DNA from: Rhizobiales bacterium 62-17
GTDB lineage: Bacteria; Pseudomonadota; Alphaproteobacteria; Rhizobiales; Beijerinckiaceae
Direction: 5' to 3'
Length of the DNA: 46,697 nt
Assembly (NCBI GenBank): GCA_001898965.1
Contig: MKVW01000007.1
Location: forward strand, 87,391 to 134,087
In this document: positions 24,620 to 33,675 of the stretch, piece after piece
Layout: the number at the start of each line of letters is the position of its first letter
How positions within the stretch are numbered: position 1 is the first letter of the stretch
Program-made: the position numbers and the translations under genes
The notes under the pieces: generated by a model
What the model was told of the DNA's origin: nothing
The model's input: the letters and a program-made list of their open reading frames with translations, nothing else
Database searches by the model: none

Positions 24620-25336
24620 GTGTTTACAGGCATTATCCAGGGCATGGCGACCATCGCCGCGATCGACGACCACGACGAAATTCGCACCTTCAAACTGCAT
24701 TTTCCCGAGGGTTTCAGCGAAGGTCTGGCGATCGGCGCCAGCGTGTCGGTGGATGGCGTCTGCCTGACCGTGACCGAACTGCTGTCGGCCGAAAGCGCCA
24801 GTTTCGACGTCATCCTGCAAAGCCTGAATGTCACCACCCTGGATGCGGTGGCCGCCGGCGCCCGCGTCAATGTGGAGCGGGCCGCCAAGGATGGCGCGGA
24901 GATCGGCGGGCATCCAATGTCGGGCCATATCGACTTCTCGACGCCGATCGAAAGCGTCGCCACGGCCGAAGGCAACAAGCTGCTGCGCATCGCCATTCCA
25001 CCGCAGTTCCGTCGCTATATTTTTCCGAAAGGCTATATCGCCATCAATGGCGCCAGCCTCACTGTCTCGGAAGTCAACAAGAGCGAAGGCTGGTTCGAAG
25101 TCTGGCTCATTCCCGAAACGCGGCGCATGACCACGTTCGAGGAGAAGCAGGCTGGCGATCGCGTCAATATCGAGATCGAGCGCAACACGCAGGTGGTCGT
25201 CGATACGATGCGCGACGCGGTGCAAGAGAGCCTCGGCAAATTGCAGCCTGTGCTCGAAGCTCTGCTCGCCGAAAAGGGCTTGAAGCTCGAAGACTTCATT
25301 CAAGCCCCGGCGCAGATCGAAGCGAAACCTAAGTAG
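24620..25336 (+). CDS. ribE: Riboflavin synthase, alpha subunit
   Basis: A 238-residue enzyme that converts two 6,7-dimethyl-8-ribityllumazine molecules to riboflavin. The start is a GTG giving MFTGIIQGMATI, the invariant N-terminus, with AGGA seven bases upstream. It has two lumazine-binding repeats: GASVSVDGVCLTVTEL and later KGYIAINGASLTVSEV, plus IGGHPMSGHID. It is about 25 residues longer than E. coli RibC (213); the extra C-terminal piece (LQPVLEALLAEKGLKLEDFI) is unusual but not clearly functional. It stands outside any rib operon here and its 3' end overlaps the amidotransferase gene by eight bases. Confidence 0.95.
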   Translation: MFTGIIQGMATIAAIDDHDEIRTFKLHFPEGFSEGLAIGASVSVDGVCLTVTELLSAESASFDVILQSLNVTTLDAVAAGARVNVERAAKDGAEIGGHPMSGHIDFSTPIESVATAEGNKLLRIAIPPQFRRYIFPKGYIAINGASLTVSEVNKSEGWFEVWLIPETRRMTTFEEKQAGDRVNIEIERNTQVVVDTMRDAVQESLGKLQPVLEALLAEKGLKLEDFIQAPAQIEAKPK

Positions 25337-26027
25337 TCGCAGTCAGCCATTCGGCGAACATGGCGCGCGCCGCTTTGGCGAGCGCCGGTCCGTGGCGACG
25401 CGCATCCTCCCGGATCACACGCGGATCGATCTTCGCGCCGGCAAGCTCCGCCGCATGACCGATCAGCCAGGGTTCGAGATCGTGCGTCGTGTCGGCTTCG
25501 GGATGGAATTGCAGACCGAGCACGTTCGAGCCGAGAGCGAAAGCTTGCGTGGCGCACACGGGAGTCGAAGCCAGATGTGCAGCGCCTTGCGGAATGGCGA
25601 AAGCATCGCCATGCCAATGCAACACCTGCACGCCATCGAGATGACGCAGCGGGCTCTTCGTGCCCTGCTCTGTTAGTGTGAGCGGTGAAAAACCGATTTC
25701 CTTGATGCCGGTCGCCGCCACCTTGGCGCCGAGCGCCGCGGCGATAAGCTGCGCGCCGAGACAAATACCGATAAGCGGCTTACCGCTGGCAAGACGCGCG
25801 CGGATCAGCGCCAATTCATCGAGCAATACCGGATAGACATCCGTTTCATAGACACCGATCGGACCGCCCAGCATGACGAGCAGATCGGGCTTCGCTGCAT
25901 CGATGGTCAACGGGTCCTGACCTGCATCGAGATAGCTCAGATCATAACCAGCATCCGCGAGGACTTGTTCGAACGTGCCGAGCGTTTCGAAATACACATG
26001 CCTGACCGCAACCGCTGTCTTTGTCAT
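25329..26027 (-). CDS. Class I glutamine amidotransferase (GMP synthase-like)
   Basis: A 232-residue protein with a full class I triad: nucleophile C89 (LIGICLGAQLIAAALGA), H175 and E177 (LGLQFHPEAD). VMLGGPIGVYETDVYP supplies the oxyanion-loop region. It is a stand-alone domain of the type often labelled GMP synthase-like amidotransferase; such proteins may hydrolyse gamma-glutamyl bonds, for instance in polyamine or glutathione turnover. The partner or substrate is unknown. It is convergent with riboflavin synthase and overlaps its last eight bases. Confidence 0.9.
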   Translation of the reverse strand: MTKTAVAVRHVYFETLGTFEQVLADAGYDLSYLDAGQDPLTIDAAKPDLLVMLGGPIGVYETDVYPVLLDELALIRARLASGKPLIGICLGAQLIAAALGAKVAATGIKEIGFSPLTLTEQGTKSPLRHLDGVQVLHWHGDAFAIPQGAAHLASTPVCATQAFALGSNVLGLQFHPEADTTHDLEPWLIGHAAELAGAKIDPRVIREDARRHGPALAKAARAMFAEWLTATT

Positions 26028-26127
26028 TCCATCCTCACAAGCGCGACGCTGGCAGCTTTACGCCGGCGATCGCCGATAAACCAGCGAGGGTGGCTGCGAC
26101 ATGCGGGCGCCGATATCACCCTCCCTG

Positions 26128-26502
26128 TCACGCCGCGTCGGACAGGGCATAAACGCGCAGACGGTGGCCATCGGGATCAAGAGCCAAAAAATTCAATCCG
26201 AATTCCTGCCGGGTCGGTTCCTGAGCGATACGCACGCCGCGCGCGTTCCAATCGGCATAAGCGCCGTTAACCTCGTCGTCGTTGGCGACACGCAGGCCGA
26301 TTTCCGCACCACCCGCCGCCGCCTGCGGCGCAGGCGCAACCGTATGTTTCGACCACAGGCCGAGCATCAAGCCCGATTTCAAGGCGAAAAGCACGAAAGT
26401 TGGACTGGTCTCGACCGGCGTCGCGCCAAGTAAATCTGCGTAGAAGCGGCCCGAAGCCTCCGGATTTTCAACATAAAGCAGAATGTAATTTGGATGATTC
26501 AT
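26128..26502 (-). CDS. VOC (glyoxalase/bleomycin-resistance fold) protein
   Basis: A 124-residue protein with the paired beta-alpha-beta-beta-beta units of the vicinal-oxygen-chelate fold: NYILLYVENPEASGRFYADLLG opens the first unit, and NFLALDPDGHRLRVYAL closes the second. Family roles include methylglyoxal removal and antibiotic binding; the exact one is open. The start at 26502 has GAGGAG nine bases upstream; the extra twelve residues of the longer frame look non-native. It is 100 bases downstream-to-upstream from the amidotransferase on the same strand and probably separately expressed. Confidence 0.88.
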   Translation of the reverse strand: MNHPNYILLYVENPEASGRFYADLLGATPVETSPTFVLFALKSGLMLGLWSKHTVAPAPQAAAGGAEIGLRVANDDEVNGAYADWNARGVRIAQEPTRQEFGLNFLALDPDGHRLRVYALSDAA

Positions 26503-26737
26503 GACGCGCTCCTCTTGTTTGGGACACCCTTGAGACACATGTGTGGCGAATGTCCTGGGGCACTGCAGAAGCTAACGATTGTTACTGTCAGCTATTGGCA
26601 GGAGGGCCGCTTAGTCTGACGGCCATTCGCGAAGAGCGAAAATTTTTGCCCTTCGGGAGATTTGCCTGTCGGATCGCGGCGATCTCGCGCGTCCTTGAAG
26701 CAGGCATCTGCCTCTTCGAATTGGAAAGCGCGGAACC

Positions 26738-27403
26738 ATGAGAAAGATCATTGCTTCAACACTGATCAGCCTGGATGGCGTGATGCAAGGTCCCGGATGC
26801 CCGCATGAGGATCCGGTTGGCGGGTTCGTTCACGGTGGCTGGTGTGCGCCGTTGTTCGATACCGATGTCGGGGCTTTCATAGGCGACATCTATGCACGGC
26901 CGTTCGACCTCCTCCTCGGCCGCAAGACCTACGAAATTTTTGCCGCTCACTGGCCCTATGTCGGTGCCGACAACGAGATCGGCGCTCTGTTCAATCGGGT
27001 ATCCAAATATGTCGCCACACGAGCAGAGCCTGAGCTCACCTGGACGAACAGCCGCGCGCTGGGGCGCGACGTGGTCGGCAACCTGCGGCAGTTGAAGAAG
27101 CAGAACGGCCCTGACCTCTTGGTCCAAGGATCGAGCGACCTTCTGCAAACCCTGTTCGCACACGGACTGGTCGACGAATTGTCGCTGCTGATCTTCCCGG
27201 TCATTCTCGGCGACGGCAAGCGTCTGTTCGGCGCCGGCACGACACCCGGCGGACTGCGGCTCGCGGATTCACGCATTTCATCCAACGGCGTGGTGATGAT
27301 GACTTATCTGCCGGACGGACAGGTCGAGACCGGTTCGTTCTCGCTCGAACATCCAAGCGACGCCGAACTCGCCCGGCGGCGCGGATTGATGGAGTTTGCC
27401 TAA
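26738..27403 (+). CDS. RibD C-terminal / dihydrofolate reductase-family protein
   Basis: A 221-residue predicted NADPH-dependent reductase. It begins MRKIIASTLISLDGVMQGPG, the DHFR-like N-terminal strand and loop, and has LLLGRKTYEIFAAHWP, then LVQGSSDLLQTLF and LIFPVILGDGKRLFG. These mark the YwjB/RibD-C subgroup, which is neither DHFR proper nor biosynthetic RibD; no natural substrate is known. The ATG at 26738 has only a weak ribosome site. The 3' end overlaps the broken phosphotransferase gene by four bases (CTAA holds both stop codons). Confidence 0.9.
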   Translation: MRKIIASTLISLDGVMQGPGCPHEDPVGGFVHGGWCAPLFDTDVGAFIGDIYARPFDLLLGRKTYEIFAAHWPYVGADNEIGALFNRVSKYVATRAEPELTWTNSRALGRDVVGNLRQLKKQNGPDLLVQGSSDLLQTLFAHGLVDELSLLIFPVILGDGKRLFGAGTTPGGLRLADSRISSNGVVMMTYLPDGQVETGSFSLEHPSDAELARRRGLMEFA

Positions 27404-28230
27404 CCAAGTTCGGCTAAGGCCAGCTTCATTACACCCATATCGATATCGGCGGTCTGGTTGTCATCGAGAAACCAGACCGCCGACAAACCCGTCCAAGCGA
27501 CAAGCCAACGCAACATGCGTTGTCGCTCGATACCTGACTGTGCGCAAATGCGTGCGAGACGCGCCTCAAACAATTGCGGATCGGTAGCTGTCGCCAGATC
27601 AGGATTGCAGAACAGATTGGCGTAATCGAACGCGCGATCGCCGATCAGCGGCTTGGGATCGATCACCAGCCAGCCCCGTTCGCCGAAATCGATGACGTTG
27701 TCGTGGTGTACGTCGCCGTGCAACGGCACGATTTCGATCTGCGTCGCAAGCAGTTCCTTGGCGATCTACAGAGATTGACCGAAAGGCTCGCCATATTTTT
27801 GCGGCGCCGGAAACAGATCGGCGAACCAAGGCTCAAGTTCTATTAATTGCGGGCGCACTGCCGAGATCTCCTCTGGCGAGCGCGGGCGGTGTAAAGTCGC
27901 GATCGCCTTACAAGCAATGCGCGTCGCTTCGTCGTCGCGCCCTTCCTGTACGAGTTGCGAGAGCGGCCGTAACGGACCTTCCGGACGCTCAAGCAGCAGC
28001 GCACCATCATGCTCGCCGAGAACACGCGCTGCCCCCTCCCCATCCCAGAACTGCATCAGCACGCTACCGACTTTTTCATATTTTTCGAACGGCAATTTCA
28101 ACATGGCCGCTTGGTCGTCGCTGGTGCGCACCGGCAAAAGATGGCTGCTATGCGTCGAGAAGGCTTCGCCGTCGGGCCGTAAGTGCCATAGATTGAGATA
28201 AAAATCATAGTCAGCTTCTGGACGATTCAT
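27400..28230 (-). pseudogene. Aminoglycoside O-phosphotransferase (APH(6)-like) interrupted by an in-frame TAG
   Basis: One reading frame of 276 codons would encode a small-molecule kinase of the streptomycin 6-phosphotransferase / hydroxyurea phosphotransferase type. The N-terminal part starts MNRPEADYDFYLNLWHLRP; the C-terminal part has the catalytic loop HGDVHHDN and the metal-binding segment IDPKPLIGDRAFDYANL. Codon 155 (27766-27768) is TAG, between FGQSL and IAKELL. The frame is the same on both sides, so one base change explains it and no frameshift is needed. As it stands the first 154 residues lack the active site. It is probably a recent pseudogene, unless the TAG is read through or is a sequencing error. 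Confidence 0.75.
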
Positions 28231-28392
28231 GCAGCTCTCAACTCCGATAGAGGGGCGGTGCGGTAACGCACATCGCGGGCTGGGTGCGTCGTTCACGGGT
28301 GTCTTGGTCATCATGCTTTCACTGCATCACTCATCGGCATTTATGTTCGGCTGACTGACATAGGGATGCGTATCACATTTCGCGAGGGCAAA

Positions 28393-30081
28393 ATGCAACG
28401 CATCGCTTTGATATTCGCCATGATCGCCGCCACTTTGTCGGCGCCGGTGCAAGCACAAGACAAAGGACAACAAAAAGCGAGCGCCGGTGATACGGTGCTA
28501 ATCCTCGATGCCTCCGGTTCGATGTGGGGCATTGTCGAGGGCCAGTCAAAGATCGCGGCCGCGCGGCAAGCTGTCGGCTCCATCCTGTCAAAATGGAATC
28601 CGAGCGATCGGCTCGGCGTCATGGCCTACGGCCATCGCTCCAAAGGGGATTGCAACGACATCGAGATGATCCGGCCGGTGGGACCGGTCGATGCGCGTGA
28701 GATCAGCTCCACAGTCGAGCGTCTCAATCCCAAGGGCAAGACGCCGCTGACCCAGGCGCTGCGGCAAGCGGCACAGTCTCTCAAATCGAATGAAAACAAG
28801 TCGACCGTCATTCTCGTCTCCGACGGCATCGAAACATGCAATGCCGACCCCTGCGCGGCGGCGGCGGAATTGAAGAAGGCCGGCATCGGCTTCGTCGCCC
28901 ATGTCATTGGCCTTGATGTCACCGATCCCCTCGCCAAGGCGCAATTGCAGTGTATCGCCCGCAACACGGGCGGCGTTTATCTCGATGCCGCCAATGCTAG
29001 CGGCCTGCAACAGGCGCTCGGCCGCGCGGTGGACGTGACGCAAGGCAAGAAAGTGGTGAGCGAAGCTCCTGCCCGCGCCGCGACCGTAGATCCGTTTCGC
29101 GGAAAGCCGCTGCGCGCCACCGTGCGCCTAGCCGAAGGACTTGATCCGGTGACGGACGGCGGACTCGTCTGGGTGCTCTACAAGCCCGGCACCGATGGTG
29201 AGGAGAAAGGCGAATATATCGCCACCGAATATGGCGCACGCCTCGCGATGGCGGCCGAACCCGGCAAATACATGCTCGAAGTCAGTCTCGAAGAGACGAA
29301 ACGACTCTTCCCTGTCGAGGTGGTGAAAGGCGCGCTTGCGACTTACGACTTCGTTCTCGACGCGGGTTATGTGACTAGCGAGGGCAATATTTCCGGTTCC
29401 GGCGCCAAAGCGCAGGACGTTACCTGGGAACTGCGCCGTGGCGACGAGAGCGTGACCACCAAATATGATGCCGTTCCAAAATTCGTCGTGCCGGCTGGTG
29501 CCTATTCAATGGTTCTACGCAAAGGCACGGCGCGCGCGGTGCAAGCTTTCAGCATAGCGCCTGGCGATGTGATGAACCTTGCAATGTCGCTCGACGCTGG
29601 CCGGTTGCTGGCCGACGCGCTCTATACGTCCGGCGGTCCGAAGGTCGAGAATGGATTGACGGTCGAAGTGCGCAGGCCGCAGCAGGTCGAGAACGAGCCT
29701 GGCGAATGGGTTGCGACCGAATATGAGCCGCTTTCGGTGTTCGATCTGCCGACCGGCTCCTACGATATTAAAATGACCGTCGGCAAAGCGCAGAAAGTGC
29801 AACGGATCGAAATCAAGTCGGGCCAGCCGATGCGGCTGACGCTCATACTCGAAGCCGGTGTGCTCGCCATCGACGCGCCCGGCGCCGATAAGATCGAGAT
29901 CGTCGCACCGAAAAAAGACATCAACGGCGAACGTAAGGTGTTCGAGACCTTTTATGACGCCAAGATCAACTTCGCGTTCAATGCGGGCGATTACGTCGCT
30001 ATCGTCACGCGTGGCGACACCAGCAAGGAGCAGCCGGTAAAGGTGACCGCAGGCGAACGTAACGAAGTGACGATCAACTGA
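28393..30081 (+). CDS. Exported von Willebrand factor A (VWA) domain protein
   Basis: A 562-residue periplasmic protein. A signal peptide (MQRIALIFAMIAATLSAPVQ) is followed by a VWA domain with its metal site intact: DASGS at 39-43 (VLILDASGSMWG), a later T in KTPLTQAL and D in LVSDGIETC. The rest, about 340 residues, is beta-rich, with repeated units that read like DxEEKGEYIATEYGA and VENEPGEWVATEYE. It resembles Ig-like or carboxypeptidase-regulatory repeats. VWA proteins bind other proteins through a metal; the partner here is unknown. Start at 28393 chosen for its GAGGG four bases upstream and signal peptide. The 3' end overlaps cueR by eight bases. Confidence 0.88.
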   Translation: MQRIALIFAMIAATLSAPVQAQDKGQQKASAGDTVLILDASGSMWGIVEGQSKIAAARQAVGSILSKWNPSDRLGVMAYGHRSKGDCNDIEMIRPVGPVDAREISSTVERLNPKGKTPLTQALRQAAQSLKSNENKSTVILVSDGIETCNADPCAAAAELKKAGIGFVAHVIGLDVTDPLAKAQLQCIARNTGGVYLDAANASGLQQALGRAVDVTQGKKVVSEAPARAATVDPFRGKPLRATVRLAEGLDPVTDGGLVWVLYKPGTDGEEKGEYIATEYGARLAMAAEPGKYMLEVSLEETKRLFPVEVVKGALATYDFVLDAGYVTSEGNISGSGAKAQDVTWELRRGDESVTTKYDAVPKFVVPAGAYSMVLRKGTARAVQAFSIAPGDVMNLAMSLDAGRLLADALYTSGGPKVENGLTVEVRRPQQVENEPGEWVATEYEPLSVFDLPTGSYDIKMTVGKAQKVQRIEIKSGQPMRLTLILEAGVLAIDAPGADKIEIVAPKKDINGERKVFETFYDAKINFAFNAGDYVAIVTRGDTSKEQPVKVTAGERNEVTIN

Positions 30082-30496
30082 GCGAACGGCGCGCGGGCGC
30101 CCCGGCGAGATCCTCGAGAATCGGACAGTCGGGCCGCTCGTCGCCATGGCACGCGTGAATGAGTTTGCGCAGGGTCGTCACCATGGCCTGCATTTCGGCG
30201 AGCTTTGCTTCCAGATCGGAGAGATGGCGCGCCGCCACCTGGCGGACGTCGCCGCTCGGGCGCTGGCGGTCGCGCCATAACGACAAGAGCTCGCCAATTT
30301 CCTTCATCGAGAAGCCGAGCGAACGGGCACGGCCAATGAAGCGCAGTTCGTGCACGTCCTGCTCGCCATATTGGCGATAGGTATTGCTGGACCGGGCCGC
30401 CGGTCGCAGCAGACCGATCGACTCGTAATGGCGGATCATTTTGGCGCTGACGCCAGAATGTTCAGCGGCCTGGCCGATATTCAAGGGACGCTCCAT
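30074..30496 (-). CDS. cueR: CueR-type copper-responsive MerR regulator
   Basis: A 140-residue activator. The MerR helix ([20 protein letters not shown], then [10 protein letters not shown]) is followed by a coiled coil and the copper loop: C116 and C124 ([17 protein letters not shown]), which align with E. coli CueR C112 and C120. S81 (RQRPSGDV) aligns with S77, the residue that marks monovalent-metal sensors (Cu, Ag, Au). It twists the promoter it sits on and turns on the divergent copA. The start at 30496 leaves 67 bases to the copA start. It converges on the VWA gene with an eight-base overlap. Confidence 0.95.
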   Translation of the reverse strand: MERPLNIGQAAEHSGVSAKMIRHYESIGLLRPAARSSNTYRQYGEQDVHELRFIGRARSLGFSMKEIGELLSLWRDRQRPSGDVRQVAARHLSDLEAKLAEMQAMVTTLRKLIHACHGDERPDCPILEDLAGAPARRSLS

Positions 30497-30504
30497 ATAT
30501 CTGT

Positions 30505-30535
30505 TGACCTTCCCATCGTGGGAAGGTGTAACTTG
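30505..30535 (+). promoter_or_regulatory. CueR promoter/operator driving copA
   Basis: TTGACC (30505-30510) and TAACTT (30530-30535) are 19 bases apart, the MerR-type spacing. A perfect inverted repeat, ACCTTCCCA (30508-30516) and TGGGAAGGT (30520-30528) around TCG, fills the spacer. This matches known CueR boxes closely. The copA ATG lies 28 bases further on, after an AAGGA site. Confidence 0.92.
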
Positions 30536-30563
30536 CCTGGGACTTGTAATCAAGGACTCCCTA

Positions 30564-32975
30564 ATGGCCACCCACAATCACCAAGAACATCAACATCATA
30601 ACCACGGTCACCACGGCCATTCGCATGGCGCGGCGGCGCCCGCCTGCTCCCATTGCGGCCCGGCACCCGCCCAGGCAGACGACGGTAAAGTGAAGGATCC
30701 GGTCTGCGGCATGATCGTCGATCCCGCGACCGCCAAGCATAAGGCGACCTATAAGGATCAGCCTTATTTCTTTTGTTCGGGCGGCTGCAAGACCAAGTTC
30801 GAGGCCGATCCGCAGCGCTATCTCGACCCGAAGCCACAACCGAAGCCCGCCGGCAGCGATACCGACATCTACACCTGCCCAATGCATCCGGAGGTGCGTC
30901 AGGTCGGCCCCGGCTCCTGCCCGATCTGCGGCATGGCGCTCGAACCGCTGATGGTCTCCTCCGAGCCGGTCGAGAACCACGAATTGAAGGACATGACCCG
31001 CCGTTTCTGGATCGGCCTGGTGCTGACCCTGCCGGTGTTCGCGCTGGAAATGGGCGGCCATCTGTTCGGCTGGACCCATGACATCGGCATGCAGCGTTCG
31101 AACTGGATTCAACTGGCGCTAGCCACCCCCGTGGTGCTGTGGGCCGGCTGGCCGTTCTTCGTGCGCGGCTGGCAATCGGTGCGCACAGGCAATCTGAACA
31201 TGTTCACCCTGATTGCCATGGGCACGGGCGTCGCCTGGACCTACAGCATCATTGCGACATTGGCGCCGCAGATTTTCCCGCCGGCCTTCCGCGGTCATGA
31301 TGGCGCGGTGGCTGTCTATTTCGAGGCCGCGGCCGTCATCACCGTTCTGGTGCTGCTCGGCCAGGTACTCGAACTGCGCGCCCGCGACGCCACGGGCGGT
31401 GCCATCCGCGCGCTGCTTGATCTGGCACCGCGCACGGCCCGTCGCATCAAGGCTGACGGCAGCGACGATGAAGTGACGTTGGACGAAATCGTCGTCGGCG
31501 ACGTGCTGCTCGTGCGTCCGGGCGAAAAGGTACCCGTCGATGGCGCGGTGCGCGAAGGCCGCAGCGCGGTGGATGAATCCATGGTGACGGGCGAATCCAT
31601 GCCGGTGACCAAGACCACCGGCGACACCGTCATCGGCGGCACGCTCAACCAAAGCGGCGCGCTGCATATCGAAGCGCGCAAGGTCGGCCGCGACACCATG
31701 CTGTCGCAGATCGTGCAACTGGTGTCGGAAGCGCAGCGCAGCCGCGCACCGATCCAGCGTCTCGCCGACCAGGTGTCGGGTTGGTTCGTGCCGGCCGTCA
31801 TCTTCTGTGCGCTCGTCGCGTTCGTCGCCTGGTCGGTGTGGGGACCGGAGCCGCGCTTCTCCTACGGCCTGGTTGCGGCGGTCGCCGTTTTGATCATCGC
31901 GTGTCCCTGTGCGCTCGGCCTCGCGACGCCGATGTCGATCATGGTCGGTGTCGGCCGTGGCGCGCAATCGGGCGTGCTGATCAAGAATGCGGAAGCGCTG
32001 GAGCGGCTGCAGAAGGTCGACACATTGGTGATCGACAAGACCGGGACGCTGACGGAAGGCAAGCCCGCCGTCACCGCCATCGTGCCCGCTCATGGGTTCA
32101 ACGAAGCCGAACTGCTGCGTCTGGCGGCGAGCGTCGAACGCTCCAGCGAACATCCCCTTGCACTGGCCATCGTCAAGGCAGCGCAGGAACGTGGCATCAC
32201 GCTCGCCAAGGTCAGCGACTTCGACTCGCCCAATGGCAAGGGCGCCATCGGCACCGTCGATGGCCATCGCATCGCGCTCGGCAATGCGCTCTTCTTCGGG
32301 GAGTTGCGTGTCGGCATCGACGCGCTGGCAGGTGAGGCCGAGAGGCTGCGCGGCGACGGCGCGACGGCGATCTTCGCCGCTGTCGACGACAAGCTCGCCG
32401 GCATCTTCGCCATCGCCGATCCGGTGAAGGCCTCGACGCCGGCAGCCCTCAAGGCGCTGCGCGAAGCGGGCTTGAAGATCGTCATGCTCACCGGCGACAA
32501 CCGCACCACCGCCAAGGCGGTCGCGGCGAAGCTGGGCCTGACCGATGTGGAAGCCGAAGTGCTGCCGCAGGACAAGAGCCGCATCGTCGAACGCTATCGC
32601 AGCCAGGGCCGCATCGTCGCCATGGCGGGCGATGGCATCAACGATGCCCCCGCGCTCGCCGCCGCCGATGTCGGCATCGCCATGGGCACGGGCACGGATG
32701 CCGCCATTCAGAGTGCGGGCGTGACCCTGCTCAACGGCGATCTCACCGGCCTCGTGCGCGCCCGCGCGCTGTCGCAGGCAACGATGAGCAACATCAAGCA
32801 GAACCTGTTCTTCGCCTTCGTCTACAACGCGTTCGGCGTGCCGGTCGCGGCCGGCATTCTCTATCCGGCCTTCGGCATCCTGATCTCGCCGGTGATCGCG
32901 GCCGCCGCCATGGCGCTGTCCTCGGTCAGCGTGATCATGAACGCGGCGCGGTTGCGGGCGACGAAGTTGCCGTAA
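30564..32975 (+). CDS. copA: Cu+-exporting P1B-type ATPase CopA
   Basis: An 803-residue inner-membrane pump that exports Cu(I) at the cost of ATP. It begins with a histidine-rich tail (about 4-22), then a YHS domain ([12 protein letters not shown], with C71/C75 in FFCSGGC) and a heavy-metal-binding HMBD unit ([20 protein letters not shown], about 103-122) in place of HMA domains. The pump core has TGES (342-345), CPC (447-449), DKTGT (491-495), SEHPLA (528-533) and GDGINDAP (689-696). The Cu-specific residues in the last helices are present: YN (VYNAFG, about 754-755) and MALSS (783-787). It follows a perfect CueR promoter. ATG at 30564 is chosen by AAGGA eight bases upstream. Confidence 0.96.
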   Translation: MATHNHQEHQHHNHGHHGHSHGAAAPACSHCGPAPAQADDGKVKDPVCGMIVDPATAKHKATYKDQPYFFCSGGCKTKFEADPQRYLDPKPQPKPAGSDTDIYTCPMHPEVRQVGPGSCPICGMALEPLMVSSEPVENHELKDMTRRFWIGLVLTLPVFALEMGGHLFGWTHDIGMQRSNWIQLALATPVVLWAGWPFFVRGWQSVRTGNLNMFTLIAMGTGVAWTYSIIATLAPQIFPPAFRGHDGAVAVYFEAAAVITVLVLLGQVLELRARDATGGAIRALLDLAPRTARRIKADGSDDEVTLDEIVVGDVLLVRPGEKVPVDGAVREGRSAVDESMVTGESMPVTKTTGDTVIGGTLNQSGALHIEARKVGRDTMLSQIVQLVSEAQRSRAPIQRLADQVSGWFVPAVIFCALVAFVAWSVWGPEPRFSYGLVAAVAVLIIACPCALGLATPMSIMVGVGRGAQSGVLIKNAEALERLQKVDTLVIDKTGTLTEGKPAVTAIVPAHGFNEAELLRLAASVERSSEHPLALAIVKAAQERGITLAKVSDFDSPNGKGAIGTVDGHRIALGNALFFGELRVGIDALAGEAERLRGDGATAIFAAVDDKLAGIFAIADPVKASTPAALKALREAGLKIVMLTGDNRTTAKAVAAKLGLTDVEAEVLPQDKSRIVERYRSQGRIVAMAGDGINDAPALAAADVGIAMGTGTDAAIQSAGVTLLNGDLTGLVRARALSQATMSNIKQNLFFAFVYNAFGVPVAAGILYPAFGILISPVIAAAAMALSSVSVIMNAARLRATKLP

Positions 32976-33003
32976 GGGCAAACGTTGTAGGTCAGTAGCC
33001 TCA

Positions 33004-33131
33004 GTGTCACCCCGGACGCCTGCGCAGCAGGTGATCCGGGGTCCAGGGGCAAACGACGAATGATAGCGGCTAGCGCTGTACCGCACGCCCCTGGTTCCCC
33101 GCTCGCGGCTTCGCCGCGTCGGGGATGACAC
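33004..33131. repeat. Compound inverted-repeat element downstream of copA
   Basis: The outer arms GTGTCA-CCCC (33004 onward) and GGGG-aTGACAC (to 33131) are inverted copies. Inside the left arm CCCCGGA and TCCGGGG enclose GCCTGC/GCAGG; inside the right arm CGGCTTCGCCG forms its own hairpin between CCCCG and CGGGG. CCAGGGGC and GCCCCTGG add a further pair. The spacing and style match the dispersed REP/BIME-type palindromic elements common between genes in rhizobial genomes. It starts 28 bases after copA and probably also ends or stabilises that transcript. No gene lies within it. Confidence 0.7.
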
Positions 33132-33149
33132 CGAGGCTTCGATCCTTTT

Positions 33150-33620
33150 CTACCTTGGTGGCACCGAATAGGTCGCCGTGGCGTGGGCGACCGGATCGTC
33201 TTCGCCTTCGCTCGTCATCCAGACATCGCCGACGGCCAGGCGCTGGCCGAGCTTCATCAGGCGGGCGGTGCCGATCAGGTCGCGCTGGGCCGGCTTGCGC
33301 AGGAAATTGATGTTGAGATTGGTGGTGACCGACAGCGCGCCGGCGCTCAGCCCCGCCTGTTCAGGATCATCGCCGACGCCGATTTCGCCTAAAATCGCGA
33401 CATACATGGCCAAATCGGCCAAAGTGAACATCGCCGGACCGGAAATCGTGCCGCCGGGGCGCAAATACTGGTCGGAATAGACGAGCCGCAGGGTCGCCGA
33501 CAGGGGCTCCACCGCCTCGATGCGGAACCCGGTTCCCATTCCCGCCTGGGGAAAATGCCGCTGAATGAAGACGTCGATCTCCGCCGCCGTCATTTTACGC
33601 CGCGAGGCGACTTGATCCAT
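33150..33620 (-). CDS. PaaI-family hot-dog thioesterase
   Basis: A 156-residue protein of the PaaI / acyl-CoA thioesterase group. The core motif YLRPGGTISGPAMFTLADLAMYVAILGEIG has the buried helix with the catalytic acidic residue D in LADLAMY. LSVTTNLNINFLRKPA gives the typical second half, and VGDVWMTSE the dimer strand. It hydrolyses acyl-CoA thioesters; chain preference is unknown. It is divergent from an enoyl-CoA hydratase, so both may serve fatty- or aromatic-acid breakdown. Confidence 0.93.
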   Translation of the reverse strand: MDQVASRRKMTAAEIDVFIQRHFPQAGMGTGFRIEAVEPLSATLRLVYSDQYLRPGGTISGPAMFTLADLAMYVAILGEIGVGDDPEQAGLSAGALSVTTNLNINFLRKPAQRDLIGTARLMKLGQRLAVGDVWMTSEGEDDPVAHATATYSVPPR

Positions 33621-33675
33621 GGCCGTATCCGCTGCCCTGCTCTAGATTATGCCCCAACCAAACCCGGAATCGGCC

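Noticed and set aside
26541..26741. A 66-codon frame ending in an ATGA overlap with the RibD-like gene
   Set aside because: The overlap looks like coupling, but the frame starts at a GTG without a ribosome site, its third-position base use is not biased like its neighbours, and the product resembles nothing.
30564..30640. Histidine-rich CAC/CAT run as a possible simple repeat
   Set aside because: It encodes the metal-binding N-terminal tail of CopA, which explains it.
31119..33131. A 670-codon open frame on the reverse strand opposite copA
   Set aside because: It mirrors copA codons and comes from strong GC bias at third positions; its product is arginine-, histidine- and aspartate-rich without domains.
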